A stretch of 64,000 nt of DNA from Flavobacterium luminosum. GTDB lineage: Bacteria; Bacteroidota; Bacteroidia; Flavobacteriales; Flavobacteriaceae. Every line of letters starts with the position of its first letter. Positions within the stretch are counted from its first letter, which is position 1. Location of the stretch: positions 62,001-126,000 of the forward strand of contig NZ_JAMLJM010000003.1 in the NCBI RefSeq assembly GCF_023635005.1, given 5' to 3'. The notes under the pieces are model-generated. The model was given only the letters and a program-made list of their open reading frames with translations, searched no databases and had not been told where the DNA came from. Of this stretch, positions 26,775 through 36,207 are shown piece after piece. A program made the translations under genes and the position numbers.

Positions 26775-29489
26775 TTGTCACTTCAAAAATTAAGCCATAA
26801 TTTTACAAAAATAGCATTTATAGCTTTGCGTACAAACTTATTTCATATCGTTTTAACATCTATTTTTCTCACTCTTTGCGGTTTGCAAACGTATTCCCAA
26901 GAGTTAGGCAAAAAAAGTATTTCCATACCCTCTGAAAAACAGAAAGATAGCCTTACAATTGGACTTAAAACATTCTCTAAGACCAATGATACCATAAAAA
27001 AAGATTCTATCAAAAAAAAGAAATCTTTGTTAGACGGTAAAATAAAGTACAAATCGAAACAATACGCTCGAATCAATCAGAAAAAAAGACAAATTACTTT
27101 GTACGATGAGGCCGAAGTGTATTACAAAGACATCGAATTAAAATCCGGAATCATCGTTATTGACTACGAAAAGGACGAGGTTTATGCCGGAAAGATCAAT
27201 GATTCTGTTGGAAAACCTATTCAATATCCAGTTTTTAAGCAAGGATCCAATTTAGTAGAACCCGATTCTATTCGTTTTAATTTCAAAACCAAAAAAGCAC
27301 TCATCTGGAATTCTAGAACAGAACAGAATGAGTTTAAAATACGAGGCGAAATTTCTAAAAGAGAAAATGATTCAGTCATCTTTATCAAAAATGCTCGTTT
27401 TACAACTTCAAAAAACATTGACGACCCGGAATATTACTTTTTAGCTCGAAAAATTAAATTTGTTCCTAAGAAAAAAGTAGTCGCTGGTCTTACAAATCTT
27501 GTGATTGCAGACGTTCCGACACCAATTGGTGTTCCTTTTGCTTTTTTCCCCATGACCGAAGAAAGCACTTCAGGATTAATTATTCCTACTTTTGGACAAA
27601 CGAATCAACAAGGTTATTTTTTGCAAAACGGAGGATATTATTTTGCCATCAGCGACAAGTTAGATTTGGCTCTTTTGGGTGACTATTATACCAATGGAAG
27701 CTATGGTTTTAGAGTAGAAAGCAATTATGCCAAACGATACAGATATAGGGGTAATCTTAATTTTAGATACGAAAATCAAATCACAGGAGAACGTGGTTTC
27801 CCGGATTATTCCAAAACCAATCTATACAATTTGCAATGGACACATTCACCGGATCCTAAAGCTACGCCTAATTCAAGATTTTCGGCATCTGTTAATTTGG
27901 GGAGTCAAAAATATTATAAGAATTCATTCAATCAGTTAAATAGCGCTAACTTTTTAAATAACACTTTAAGTTCGTCGGTTTCATTTTCGAAAACTTTTAA
28001 TGTTATTCCTCAGATTAATCTTTCGCTTACGGCAACGCATTCGCAGAACACCAACACGGGTTCTATCAACATGACACTTCCAACGTTTCAAGCCAACATG
28101 GATCGTGTTTTCCCTTTCGCAGGAAAAAATCAAGCTAAGAAAGGTTTCATTAAAAACATCAACTTTAATTACAGCGTTAGAGGAGAAAACAGAATCACAA
28201 CCGTAGACTCATTGTTTTTTAAACCTGAGATGTTTCGTGATGCAAAAAATGGATTACAACACAGTATTCCAATCAGTACCAATTTTAAAGTTTTTAAATA
28301 TTTTAGTGTAACAGCAAGTTCTAATTATCTAGAAACTTGGTACATGAAAACCATTGAAAAAAGATTCAATACCACTGAAAACAAAGTTGAAAATATTGAG
28401 AAAAATGGTTTTGCCGCTTTCAGAACTTATGACTTTTCCGCAAATTTAGGAACTACTATCTACGGAACCTTTAAATTTAAAGAAACCAACAAAATACAAG
28501 CCATACGCCACGTGATGCGTCCAAGTGTAGGCTACTCATATACCCCAAGTTTTGAGAAATACTATGACACTTATGCAGCCGATGGTAGTGGAAGAATGGA
28601 AACTTACAATCGTTTTGAACAAGGTATTTTTGGAGGACCAAACAATTCTATGAGCAACATTGTTACTTTTTCTTTGAACAATACCCTTGAAGCCAAAGTA
28701 AGAGATAAAGATTCGACCAAAGTAGAACCCAAAAAAATCATGTTGCTAAACAATTTAAACATTTCTACGAGTTACAATATGAGAGCAGATTCATTACGAT
28801 TAGCTCCTTTGCGTATTAGCGGTGGAACCAATTTGTTTAAAGACAAAATGAATGTGAATTTTGGCATGACATTAAACCCTTATGCGATTAACAACAAAGG
28901 GCAAATGATCGATATGCTTAACATTAACAACGGTGGAAGCTTGTTTAGAATGACTAGTGCGAATATGACAGTAAATTATTCGTTGAGCAATCGAAATCAA
29001 AAATCAGACGATAATTCACTAAACAACAGAGGCTTGAGAAACGGTGGTCGTGCAGACAATTTATTTGGATCCACTACAGATTTCTCCGATCGTAGGAATA
29101 CTCAGTTTGGTGAGGAAGAAAAAGAAGATACTTTTGATGGATTTTACAATGCCAAACTACCGTGGGATTTGCGCTTAGCCTATTCGATGACGTACTCTAA
29201 CAACAATAGAGAAAGTAAAATCACACAAAGTTCTTTAATGTTTTCAGGTGATATCGACATTACTCCCAAATGGAAAGCCGGAGTTTCTTCTGGATATGAT
29301 TTCGTTCAGAATGGAGTTACTTATACACAACTCCGTTTTCAAAGAGATTTGTTGAGTTGGCGAATGGATTTTAACTGGAATCCTTTTGGCGATAGAGCTT
29401 CATGGTATTTCTTTATTGGAATTAGCTCTTCGGTATTAAGTGATATCAAATGGGACAAGCGCAGTTTGCCTGACCAAAGATTAAGATAA
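26775..29489 (+). CDS. lptD: LPS-assembly protein LptD (Bacteroidota type)
   Basis: LptD is the outer-membrane barrel of the Lpt bridge that places lipopolysaccharide in the outer leaflet. The reading frame gives up to 904 residues: a hydrophobic signal (LFHIVLTSIFLTLCGLQTYSQ), an OstA-like jelly roll (about 90-220; KRQITLYDEAEVYYKDIELKSGIIVIDYEKDEVYAG), then a long barrel with FAFFPMTEESTSGLIIPTFG and many amphipathic strands. No ATG is available. TTG at 26775 is the most upstream choice; TTG at 26826 starts directly at the signal peptide (RTNLFHIV) and may be the true start. An ATG at 26743 is in another frame and stops after five codons. It is followed by ridA. Confidence 0.87.
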   Translation: MSLQKLSHNFTKIAFIALRTNLFHIVLTSIFLTLCGLQTYSQELGKKSISIPSEKQKDSLTIGLKTFSKTNDTIKKDSIKKKKSLLDGKIKYKSKQYARINQKKRQITLYDEAEVYYKDIELKSGIIVIDYEKDEVYAGKINDSVGKPIQYPVFKQGSNLVEPDSIRFNFKTKKALIWNSRTEQNEFKIRGEISKRENDSVIFIKNARFTTSKNIDDPEYYFLARKIKFVPKKKVVAGLTNLVIADVPTPIGVPFAFFPMTEESTSGLIIPTFGQTNQQGYFLQNGGYYFAISDKLDLALLGDYYTNGSYGFRVESNYAKRYRYRGNLNFRYENQITGERGFPDYSKTNLYNLQWTHSPDPKATPNSRFSASVNLGSQKYYKNSFNQLNSANFLNNTLSSSVSFSKTFNVIPQINLSLTATHSQNTNTGSINMTLPTFQANMDRVFPFAGKNQAKKGFIKNINFNYSVRGENRITTVDSLFFKPEMFRDAKNGLQHSIPISTNFKVFKYFSVTASSNYLETWYMKTIEKRFNTTENKVENIEKNGFAAFRTYDFSANLGTTIYGTFKFKETNKIQAIRHVMRPSVGYSYTPSFEKYYDTYAADGSGRMETYNRFEQGIFGGPNNSMSNIVTFSLNNTLEAKVRDKDSTKVEPKKIMLLNNLNISTSYNMRADSLRLAPLRISGGTNLFKDKMNVNFGMTLNPYAINNKGQMIDMLNINNGGSLFRMTSANMTVNYSLSNRNQKSDDNSLNNRGLRNGGRADNLFGSTTDFSDRRNTQFGEEEKEDTFDGFYNAKLPWDLRLAYSMTYSNNNRESKITQSSLMFSGDIDITPKWKAGVSSGYDFVQNGVTYTQLRFQRDLLSWRMDFNWNPFGDRASWYFFIGISSSVLSDIKWDKRSLPDQRLR

Positions 29490-29546
29490 TAGTTTGCATT
29501 CAGTAATGAATCAGAAATTCAAATTATACTCATTAACCATCATTTC

Positions 29547-29927
29547 ATGAAAAAAATTATTTTTACAGAAAAAGCACCTGCTCCTATTGGCCCATACAGT
29601 CAAGCGGTTTTAAGCGGTAATACTTTGTATACTTCAGGTCAAATTGCTATTAACCCTGCTAATGGTGAATTAGTAACTAGTGACATTGAAACAGAGACAG
29701 AACAAGTGATGCAGAATCTTAAAGCTGTTCTTGAAGCTGCAGATATGACATTTGACAATGTAATCAAATCAACTATTTTCATTATGAACATGGGCGATTT
29801 TGCTAAAATTAATGCTGTTTATGGAAAGTATTTCCAAGAAGAAACAGCTCCTGCCAGAGAAACGGTTCAGGTTGCTACACTACCTAAAAACGTAAATATT
29901 GAAATTTCAGTAATAGCGGTAAAGTAA
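29547..29927 (+). CDS. ridA: RidA family enamine/imine deaminase
   Basis: RidA hydrolyses reactive 2-aminoacrylate and related imines made by PLP enzymes. The 126-residue protein has the family pattern: APAPIGPYSQAVLSGNTLYTSGQIA at the N-terminus, NLKAVLEAADMTFDNVIKSTIFI, and PARETVQVATLP with the conserved active-site Arg. The length is typical. It begins 57 bp after lptD on the same strand and could be cotranscribed; a strong hairpin follows. Confidence 0.95.
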   Translation: MKKIIFTEKAPAPIGPYSQAVLSGNTLYTSGQIAINPANGELVTSDIETETEQVMQNLKAVLEAADMTFDNVIKSTIFIMNMGDFAKINAVYGKYFQEETAPARETVQVATLPKNVNIEISVIAVK

Positions 29928-29951
29928 TTCTTTTAAAAGTTTATATAAAAC

Positions 29952-29984
29952 AAAAAACCGAGAACTATCATTCTCGGTTTTTTT
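29952..29984. terminator. Bidirectional terminator between ridA and dnaK
   Basis: AACCGAGAA ending at 29964, loop CTATCA, and TTCTCGGTT from 29971, with an A-run before and a T-run after. It serves convergent ridA (+) and dnaK (-). Confidence 0.88.
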
Positions 29985-30002
29985 GTATTTAGAAGTTGAT
30001 TC

Positions 30003-31892
30003 TTATTTTACTTCTTCAAACTCTACATCTTGTACATTATCGCCACCTGCTTGAGCTTGAGGATCTGCTTGAGCAGCTCCTTGACCTTCTGCTTGAGCTT
30101 TGTACATCTCTTCAGATGCTGCTTTCCATGCTTCATTGATTTTATCTAAAGCAGGTTGGATTGTAGCTACATCTTTAGTTTCATACGCTTTTTTCAATTC
30201 TTCTAAAGCAGCCGTGATGTTTGATTTATTTCCTTCTGACAATTTATCTCCAAATTCAGCTAATTGTTTTTCTGTTTGGAAAATCATACTGTCTGCCTCA
30301 TTCAATTTAGAAGCTTTTTCCATAGCTGCTTTATCTGCTTCAGCATTCATTTCAGCTTCTTTTCTCATTTTTTCGATTTCTTCTTGAGTTAATCCAGAAG
30401 AAGCTTCGATTCTAATGTCATGAGATTTTCCTGTTCCTTTATCTGTTGCAGAAACTTTGATGATACCATTAGCATCAATATCGAAAGTCACTTCAATTTG
30501 AGGTACACCTCTTTGTGCAGGTGGAATTCCGTCTAAGTGGAAACGACCAATTGTTTTGTTGTCGTTTGCCATAGGTCTTTCCCCTTGTAACACGTGGATT
30601 TCAACTGAAGGCTGATTATCCGCAGCAGTTGAGAACACTTGTGATTTTTTAGTTGGAATCGTAGTGTTAGCTTCAATTAATTTTGTCATTACACCACCCA
30701 TAGTTTCGATACCTAAAGAAAGTGGTGTTACGTCTAACAACAATACATCTTTTACGTCTCCTGTTAAAACTCCACCTTGAATAGCCGCACCAATAGCTAC
30801 TACTTCATCAGGGTTTACTCCTTTTGATGGTTTTTTACCGAAGAATTTTTCTACTTGCTCTTGGATTACTGGAATACGTGTAGAACCTCCTACTAAGATT
30901 ACCTCATCGATATCTGAAGTAGACAAACCTGCATCTTTTAATGCTTTTGCTACAGGTTCCATAGAACGTTTTACCAGACTATCTGCCAATTGCTCGAATT
31001 TAGCACGTGTTAATGTTTGCACTAAGTGTTTTGGTCCAGAAGCCGTTGCTGTTACGTAAGGCAAGTTGATTTCTGTTTGCGCTGAAGAAGACAATTCGAT
31101 TTTTGCTTTCTCAGCTGCTTCTTTTAGACGTTGTAAAGCCATTGGGTCTTTACGTAAATCTACACCTTCTGCTGCATTAAAATCATTTGCTAACCAGTCG
31201 ATGATTACTTGGTCGAAGTCATCCCCTCCTAAATGAGTATCTCCATTAGTTGACAATACTTCAAATACACCATCTCCTAATTCTAAGATAGAGATATCGA
31301 ATGTACCACCACCTAAATCGTAAACAGCAATTTTTTGATCTTTACCTGCTTTGTCTAAACCATAAGCTAAAGCTGCTGCTGTAGGCTCATTGATAATACG
31401 CATTACTTCTAAACCAGCGATTTGACCAGCTTCTTTAGTAGCTTGACGCTGAGCATCATTGAAGTAAGCTGGAACTGTAATAACCGCTTGCGTTACTGTA
31501 GTTCCTAAATAATCTTCCGCAGTTTTCTTCATTTTTTGAAGTGTCATAGCCGACAATTCTTGCGGTGTATATAATCTTCCGTCGATATCAACACGTGGAG
31601 TATCATTATCTCCTTTCACCACTTTGTAGGCTACAGTAGAAGCTTCTTTAGAACTTTCAGAGAACTTGTTCCCCATAAAACGCTTGATAGAAGCGATTGT
31701 TTTTGTAGGGTTTGTTACTGCTTGTCTTTTTGCAGGATCACCCACTTTAATTTCACCACCTTCTACAAATGCTATAACTGATGGTGTGGTTCTTTTCCCT
31801 TCTGCGTTAGCTATTACTACAGGCTCTCCACCTTCCATAACCGAAACACATGAATTGGTTGTACCTAAATCGATTCCGATAATTTTACTCAT
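30003..31892 (-). CDS. dnaK: Molecular chaperone DnaK (Hsp70)
   Basis: This is an ATP-dependent Hsp70 chaperone of 629 residues. Signatures are [14 protein letters not shown] at the start, [33 protein letters not shown], the linker [16 protein letters not shown], and a substrate-binding domain ending in a Gly/Gln/Ala tail and VEFEEVK. dnaJ and grpE are not in the window, so it is not in the common grpE-dnaK-dnaJ order. It has a strong Shine-Dalgarno sequence and a sigma-54-like promoter candidate upstream, both unlike its neighbours. The 3' side converges on ridA. Confidence 0.98.
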   Translation of the reverse strand: MSKIIGIDLGTTNSCVSVMEGGEPVVIANAEGKRTTPSVIAFVEGGEIKVGDPAKRQAVTNPTKTIASIKRFMGNKFSESSKEASTVAYKVVKGDNDTPRVDIDGRLYTPQELSAMTLQKMKKTAEDYLGTTVTQAVITVPAYFNDAQRQATKEAGQIAGLEVMRIINEPTAAALAYGLDKAGKDQKIAVYDLGGGTFDISILELGDGVFEVLSTNGDTHLGGDDFDQVIIDWLANDFNAAEGVDLRKDPMALQRLKEAAEKAKIELSSSAQTEINLPYVTATASGPKHLVQTLTRAKFEQLADSLVKRSMEPVAKALKDAGLSTSDIDEVILVGGSTRIPVIQEQVEKFFGKKPSKGVNPDEVVAIGAAIQGGVLTGDVKDVLLLDVTPLSLGIETMGGVMTKLIEANTTIPTKKSQVFSTAADNQPSVEIHVLQGERPMANDNKTIGRFHLDGIPPAQRGVPQIEVTFDIDANGIIKVSATDKGTGKSHDIRIEASSGLTQEEIEKMRKEAEMNAEADKAAMEKASKLNEADSMIFQTEKQLAEFGDKLSEGNKSNITAALEELKKAYETKDVATIQPALDKINEAWKAASEEMYKAQAEGQGAAQADPQAQAGGDNVQDVEFEEVK

Positions 31893-31901
31893 AATATAAA
31901 T

Positions 31902-31907
31902 CTCCTT
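31902..31907 (-). promoter_or_regulatory. Strong Shine-Dalgarno of dnaK
   Basis: On the minus strand this reads AAGGAG, nine bases before the dnaK ATG. It is the clearest SD in the window, where most genes have only A-rich leaders. Confidence 0.75.
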
Positions 31908-31973
31908 AATTTTTAATTCCGTTTAATTGCCCCTCTAGGAGTGAGCAGTACTTTGCTGTACGGTTTGCTAAAT

Positions 31974-31990
31974 GACAAGGATTGTGCCAA
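31974..31990 (-). promoter_or_regulatory. Sigma-54-like promoter candidate of dnaK
   Basis: On the minus strand TTGGCAC-N5-TTGTC matches the -24/-12 pattern TGGCAC-N5-TTGCW with one change (GC to GT at -12). It lies 82 bp before the dnaK ATG. No CIRCE element was seen. Use by RpoN is an inference. Confidence 0.4.
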
Positions 31991-32008
31991 GAGAGAAATC
32001 ATATAAAA

Positions 32009-32047
32009 TTGTCAGATTTACTCAAAAACAGACTGACAAAATGACAA
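32009..32047. repeat. TTGTCA/TGACAA repeats upstream of dnaK
   Basis: TTGTCAG (32009-32015) and CTGACAA (32033-32039) are perfect 7-bp inverted arms 17 nt apart; another TGACAA is at 32042-32047. A fourth copy (31973-31978) overlaps the -12 side of the promoter candidate. The layout resembles an activator-binding region. Apart from these, the 283-bp gap 31893-32175 shows no gene. Confidence 0.5.
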
Positions 32048-32175
32048 TGGAGTTACTTCAATGTTTGTAGATTTGTACAAAACACTGCATCTCTGGCATT
32101 GGAAAACACAAAAGAAAATGACAGAAAAAGAAATGCCTAGTAAAGATAGTTCGTGATTATTATAATTCCGCGATG

Positions 32176-33081
32176 CTAATAACAACCGTTTTTTTCTCGA
32201 TTTCTCTTAAATAGAAACTTCTCATTAAAAATAACAATCGAAAGAAGAATCAATGAGTATGCAATTATTTGTAACTGATTCATTTCTTCTTTGAAGTAAA
32301 CTATCGCTATTACAAAATTAATTAAAGGATTAGTATACATTAAAATTCCCACTGCAGAAGAATTCATCCCTTTCAATGCGTATAAATTCAGAAATAACGG
32401 AATAATGGTAAACAAAACTACTATAAGTCCCATCATCGTATAAAATAATGTGGTCGAAGGAGTTTCTCCTTTGTAAAAAGGAAAAAAAGGCAACAAAACT
32501 AATGACGAGATTACCATTTGAACTGTGAGCACAACAAATCGGTCAAAGAGGTTATTCTTCCTTTGGGTGATTAAATACAGTGCGAAACTAGTTGCTATGA
32601 CTAAACTATAAAGTAAATCGGCTACATGGCCGTAGGATAAGATTCCACAACTGAAAACACACAATACCACCGAAAACCATTGCCAGCCACTTAATTTTTC
32701 TTTCAAAATAAAATAAGCTAAAATAGTAGTGATAATAGGACAAATGAGATATGCAAAAGAGGCTGACTGCAAACTGACATGATTTACTGCATACATGAAT
32801 AAAAACCAATTTAGCGTCAGCAAAAAACCTCCCACAAGGGTTAAAACTAAAGTTTTTCTTCGCTGTGTTTTGTCAAAAGAGCTGAATACTTTCCAATCGG
32901 CTTTTAGTTTCTCTTTTCTAAAAAATAAATTAATAACAAGAAGTAAAGTTGTAGCAAAAAACACCCTGTAGAATAAAATATCCAAAGATGGATAATCTTT
33001 AAGTGGTCGTAATGCCAAACTAAAAAAGCCCCAGGTGATAAATGCTGCTATAGCAGAGAAGAAATATTTGTTGAGTTGCAT
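32176..33081 (-). CDS. EamA/RarD-like drug/metabolite transporter
   Basis: This 301-residue inner-membrane protein has ten hydrophobic helices in two EamA repeats. The first starts FFSAIAAFITWGFFSLALRPLKDYPSLDILFYRV, which resembles RarD with its characteristic conserved Arg and Phe residues. The second covers GHVADLLYSLVIATSFALYLITQRK through KGMNSSAVGILMYTNPLINFVIAIVYFKE. The C-terminal tail is basic (KFLFKRNREKNG). The substrate is unknown; RarD-type members are usually annotated only as permeases. It stands alone between dnaK's upstream region and the sugar transporter. Confidence 0.88.
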   Translation of the reverse strand: MQLNKYFFSAIAAFITWGFFSLALRPLKDYPSLDILFYRVFFATTLLLVINLFFRKEKLKADWKVFSSFDKTQRRKTLVLTLVGGFLLTLNWFLFMYAVNHVSLQSASFAYLICPIITTILAYFILKEKLSGWQWFSVVLCVFSCGILSYGHVADLLYSLVIATSFALYLITQRKNNLFDRFVVLTVQMVISSLVLLPFFPFYKGETPSTTLFYTMMGLIVVLFTIIPLFLNLYALKGMNSSAVGILMYTNPLINFVIAIVYFKEEMNQLQIIAYSLILLSIVIFNEKFLFKRNREKNGCY

Positions 33082-33162
33082 GATAAAAAAATTCGAAGCA
33101 AAATTAACGATAATCTTACTCCGAATTTTTAATTTTTTGTTATATTCTTAACTACCTAGATA

Positions 33163-34581
33163 TTACTTATCCAAAGCTATTCCTTGTTTTCTTAAAATAG
33201 CCGTTACTTTCCATGCATAGAAAACCAAGTAAGCAAAGCACAAAACCCCTACAATGTAACTGGTTTTGATATCTGTTAAATCGGCCACATATCCTTGTAA
33301 CCAGCTAATGATTCCACCTCCCATAATCATCATAATTAAGAAAGAACTTCCTTGGCTGGTATTTTTTCCTAAACCGCTAATAGCTAATGTAAAAATACAC
33401 GGCCAAAGTGTACTACAAAACAATCCAACACTGGTAAAAGCATAAACACTTGTCATTCCGTCTGTATTCATACCAATCAAAAGAGCTAAAATACCCATAC
33501 CAGAAAAGTACAATAGCATCTTAGCAGGATTTCCTTTACTTAGAATATCTGTAAAAATTAATACGGTAATGATTAAACTATATACATAAAAAGGAGTCAA
33601 ATCGTGTTTTGCAATTGTGTTGACCAATAAAAAGACACCAAAGGCTAAATAAGGAGCAATAAACTTAAGTATTTTTTCAAAACCGGCATTTACTTGAAAA
33701 GCTTCCACAGCACCAGACCAACGACCAATCATTAAACTAGCCCAATACAAAGAAATGTAAGGCGCAATATCTTTGGTCTCAAAACCTAATTTAGTCTCCA
33801 TATAATCCGGTAAATTACTTGCCGTAGCCACTTCAACTCCAACATAAACAAAAATAGCAATCATACCCAACACCAACTGAGGGTACGCTAAGGCCGATTT
33901 TTTATCACTCTTTTCATTTGAAGTTTCTTCAGTAACTCCTTGAGGCTTATCAGGCAATTGAGAAAATTTAAGAAAAACTGCTACTAAAAGAAATGCTATT
34001 CCTAAAATTAAATAAGGTATTTTAACACTCTCAATACTCATTTCTGTATGATTGTCCGTTGGAGAACCAAAAATGGCAAAACTCACAATTAGTGGACCAA
34101 TCGTTGTTCCTAAATTATTAATTCCTCCGGCTATACTTAATCTTTGTGAACCTGTACTAGCATGTCCTAAAGCAATAGCCAACGGATTGGCAACAGTTTG
34201 CTGCAAAGAGAAACCTAAAGCTACTGTAAAAAGTCCTGCCAACATTAACGGAAACGATTGCATATTTGCAGCCGGGTAAAACAACAGTGTCCCTAATGCA
34301 GAAATAGTCAATCCTAGTGCTAATCCGTTTTTGTATCCAATTTTATTGACTAAATCTTGTTTCATCCCAAGTGAGATTAGCATGTAAATTACAGACCCAA
34401 CGGTATAGGCTATGTAAAATGCCAACGATACCAATTGACTTTGACCCTGAGTTAAGTCGAAAGTCTTTTTGAATACAGGAATTAAGATATCATTACTAGC
34501 AGCCACAAATCCCCAAAAGAAGAATACTGTGACCAATGGAATAAACTGTGACCATTTCGTCTTTTGTGCTTCAGAAGTCAT
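33163..34581 (-). CDS. MFS sugar transporter (FucP/GluP-like)
   Basis: This is a 472-residue, twelve-helix major facilitator of the fucose/glucose/galactose:H+ symporter group. VTVFFFWGFVAASNDILIPVFKKTFDLT is the family N-terminal signature, and LQQTVANPLAIALGHASTGSQRLSIAGGINNLGT contains the conserved NP and NNLGT elements. I chose ATG 34581 (MTSEAQKTKW) over the longer frame from 34656 because a perfect TATATTTG box lies between them. No sugar catabolic genes adjoin it. The sugar specificity is not readable from sequence. Confidence 0.9.
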   Translation of the reverse strand: MTSEAQKTKWSQFIPLVTVFFFWGFVAASNDILIPVFKKTFDLTQGQSQLVSLAFYIAYTVGSVIYMLISLGMKQDLVNKIGYKNGLALGLTISALGTLLFYPAANMQSFPLMLAGLFTVALGFSLQQTVANPLAIALGHASTGSQRLSIAGGINNLGTTIGPLIVSFAIFGSPTDNHTEMSIESVKIPYLILGIAFLLVAVFLKFSQLPDKPQGVTEETSNEKSDKKSALAYPQLVLGMIAIFVYVGVEVATASNLPDYMETKLGFETKDIAPYISLYWASLMIGRWSGAVEAFQVNAGFEKILKFIAPYLAFGVFLLVNTIAKHDLTPFYVYSLIITVLIFTDILSKGNPAKMLLYFSGMGILALLIGMNTDGMTSVYAFTSVGLFCSTLWPCIFTLAISGLGKNTSQGSSFLIMMIMGGGIISWLQGYVADLTDIKTSYIVGVLCFAYLVFYAWKVTAILRKQGIALDK

Positions 34582-34612
34582 AAAATTGAATTTTGCTTTT
34601 TGGTTAACTATC

Positions 34613-34620
34613 CAAATATA
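34613..34620 (-). promoter_or_regulatory. -7 box of the MFS transporter
   Basis: The minus strand reads TATATTTG, 31 nt before the ATG at 34581. This argues against the longer N-terminus. Confidence 0.5.
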
Positions 34621-34681
34621 TACATTTTGTTTAAATTCTCTTAAAATGACCCGCAAAGCTTTTATTAGAATTTAAAAGTAG

Positions 34682-34689
34682 TATTTTTG
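34682..34689 (+). promoter_or_regulatory. -7 box of the duplicated lipoprotein gene
   Basis: TATTTTTG, a perfect TAnnTTTG, 18 nt before the ATG at 34708. No clear TTG -33 element was found. Confidence 0.45.
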
Positions 34690-34707
34690 TTAAAAATATA
34701 GATTCTG

Positions 34708-35655
34708 ATGAGATACATTTGGGCTTTATTAGTAAGTGTTTTATTTTTAATCAGTTGCGATGATGGTGATATTATTGTAGACAGTTTCAATTTTGATACT
34801 GCTCAAGTTCAAAAATGCACCACTTCTAACACTTTATATAAAATAAGTGATAATGAAGCTTTAGTTTTTGTTACTCCAGAAAGCAGTTTTCCTAATGAAA
34901 CCCAAACTGAAACTATTTCTATTGGTGGAGGAAACAGCATTACTTACAGAAAATATTCAGCGGATGTTTTAACATCTAGTGTTTGTGAAACACCTACACA
35001 AACCGTAACTGAAGAATGGAATTGCATTGGTGGTGATATCGAAATTAAGTCTACTCCTATTTATGATACCACTAATCCAACTAAGATTATAGCTTACAAT
35101 CACGCGATTACTTTCAAAAATCTGATCTTCCAAGCACCCGGAAAACAAATTGTTTACGATACTTACGCTTTTGGAAATTATAGAACAGACGTATTGGATC
35201 TAGCTTTTAATTTTACTTCACCTGATGAAGTTCTTACTTGTTCCAACAACAATCTGATTTTTAAATACAATTCAAACAAAGTTTTATTATTTGATATAGA
35301 TAAAACAACTTTATTCCAAAATGTTGTTACAACTCCTGGTAATCCAAGAACAGCATTGATTAATACTACAAACAACAAAGTAATTTACAGAGTGTATAAC
35401 GGTGGTCTGAATCAGAATTTCTTTTGCAGTAGCATTACTCCTTCTACTCCAACCTTAACAGAAGAATGGATAGCTGACAATGGTGTTACGGATGTTTCTG
35501 GAATAATTAGAGTGGTTACGGAAGCTACTACTGACCCGAACACTTTCAAACATACTTTGTATTTGTATAAAACTACTTTCAGAAAAGGGATTTACTATTA
35601 CAGTCCTAATCCGGAAGGTGATTACAAATTTGGAACTTATTTCACGACGCTATAG
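34708..35655 (+). CDS. Lipoprotein with two tandem homologous domains, function unknown
   Basis: This is a 315-residue lipoprotein (MRYIWALLVSVLFLISC, lipobox Cys 17). The mature part appears to be an internal duplication of about 140 residues: unit 1 at about 29-168 and unit 2 at about 170-315. Both contain a Cys followed by N-x-L-[YF]-K near the start, a Cys then a Pro-Thr-rich stretch ending TEEW in the middle (TPTQTVTEEW and TPTLTEEW), and a Lys/Phe-rich strand near the end (ITFKNLIF and TTFRKGIY). The sequence is beta-rich with no catalytic motif. It has its own promoter box and overlaps the convergent Smr gene by 6 bp. I do not recognise the family. Confidence 0.8.
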   Translation: MRYIWALLVSVLFLISCDDGDIIVDSFNFDTAQVQKCTTSNTLYKISDNEALVFVTPESSFPNETQTETISIGGGNSITYRKYSADVLTSSVCETPTQTVTEEWNCIGGDIEIKSTPIYDTTNPTKIIAYNHAITFKNLIFQAPGKQIVYDTYAFGNYRTDVLDLAFNFTSPDEVLTCSNNNLIFKYNSNKVLLFDIDKTTLFQNVVTTPGNPRTALINTTNNKVIYRVYNGGLNQNFFCSSITPSTPTLTEEWIADNGVTDVSGIIRVVTEATTDPNTFKHTLYLYKTTFRKGIYYYSPNPEGDYKFGTYFTTL

Positions 35656-36207
35656 GAAATTTTTCTTTTGGATGAAATGCACTTCGGTGGCACCTAAACC
35701 ATATTTTTGGTAATTGGCATCCTGGAAATTAAGATTATCATATCTTCCCAATAAGAAATCGAGTTCGGCTTTAAGTACTCCTTCGCCAACACCATGAATA
35801 AATACAACTTTAGGAATCCTGTTTTTCATGGCAAATTCCAATTGTCGTTTGGCCGTTTCCATTTGTAAAGTTAAAATATCATAATTACTCATTCCCTTTT
35901 TATTGGGTACTAATTTTTCGATATGCAGATCGATTTCCAGTAGAAATTCATCTTTTCTGGATTTCTTTTCTTTCACAAAACTTCTCGGCTTAGGTATTTC
36001 TTTTTCTTTTTTTATAGAAGAGAAATTTACTTTTGCCATGTTATTTAACAACTCTCCCGAAGCTTCAATCAGAATTAATTCATTAGCATGAAACGTTAGT
36101 TCAAAGCCTTCCTCCGTTTCTATAGTTACCTGACTGGAAGAAACTTTAAGCACCACTCCATTGATAGCATCATCGAGCACCGAAACTTTATCTCCTTTTA
36201 CAAACAT
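35650..36207 (-). CDS. DUF2027-like protein with C-terminal Smr domain
   Basis: This is a 185-residue protein. The N-terminal half (MFVKGDKVSVLDDAINGVVLKVSSSQVTIETEEG) is a small SH3-like beta barrel as in DUF2027 proteins. The C-terminal half is a Smr domain with FLLEIDLHIEKLV and the HGVGEGVLKAELDF motif (HGxGxGxL), followed by EVHF. Smr domains are nicking or RNA-processing endonuclease folds; activity here is inferred. Its start codon overlaps by one base the stop of a 58-residue membrane protein gene (TAATG), so the two are translationally coupled. It converges on the duplicated lipoprotein. Confidence 0.85.
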   Translation of the reverse strand: MFVKGDKVSVLDDAINGVVLKVSSSQVTIETEEGFELTFHANELILIEASGELLNNMAKVNFSSIKKEKEIPKPRSFVKEKKSRKDEFLLEIDLHIEKLVPNKKGMSNYDILTLQMETAKRQLEFAMKNRIPKVVFIHGVGEGVLKAELDFLLGRYDNLNFQDANYQKYGLGATEVHFIQKKNFL

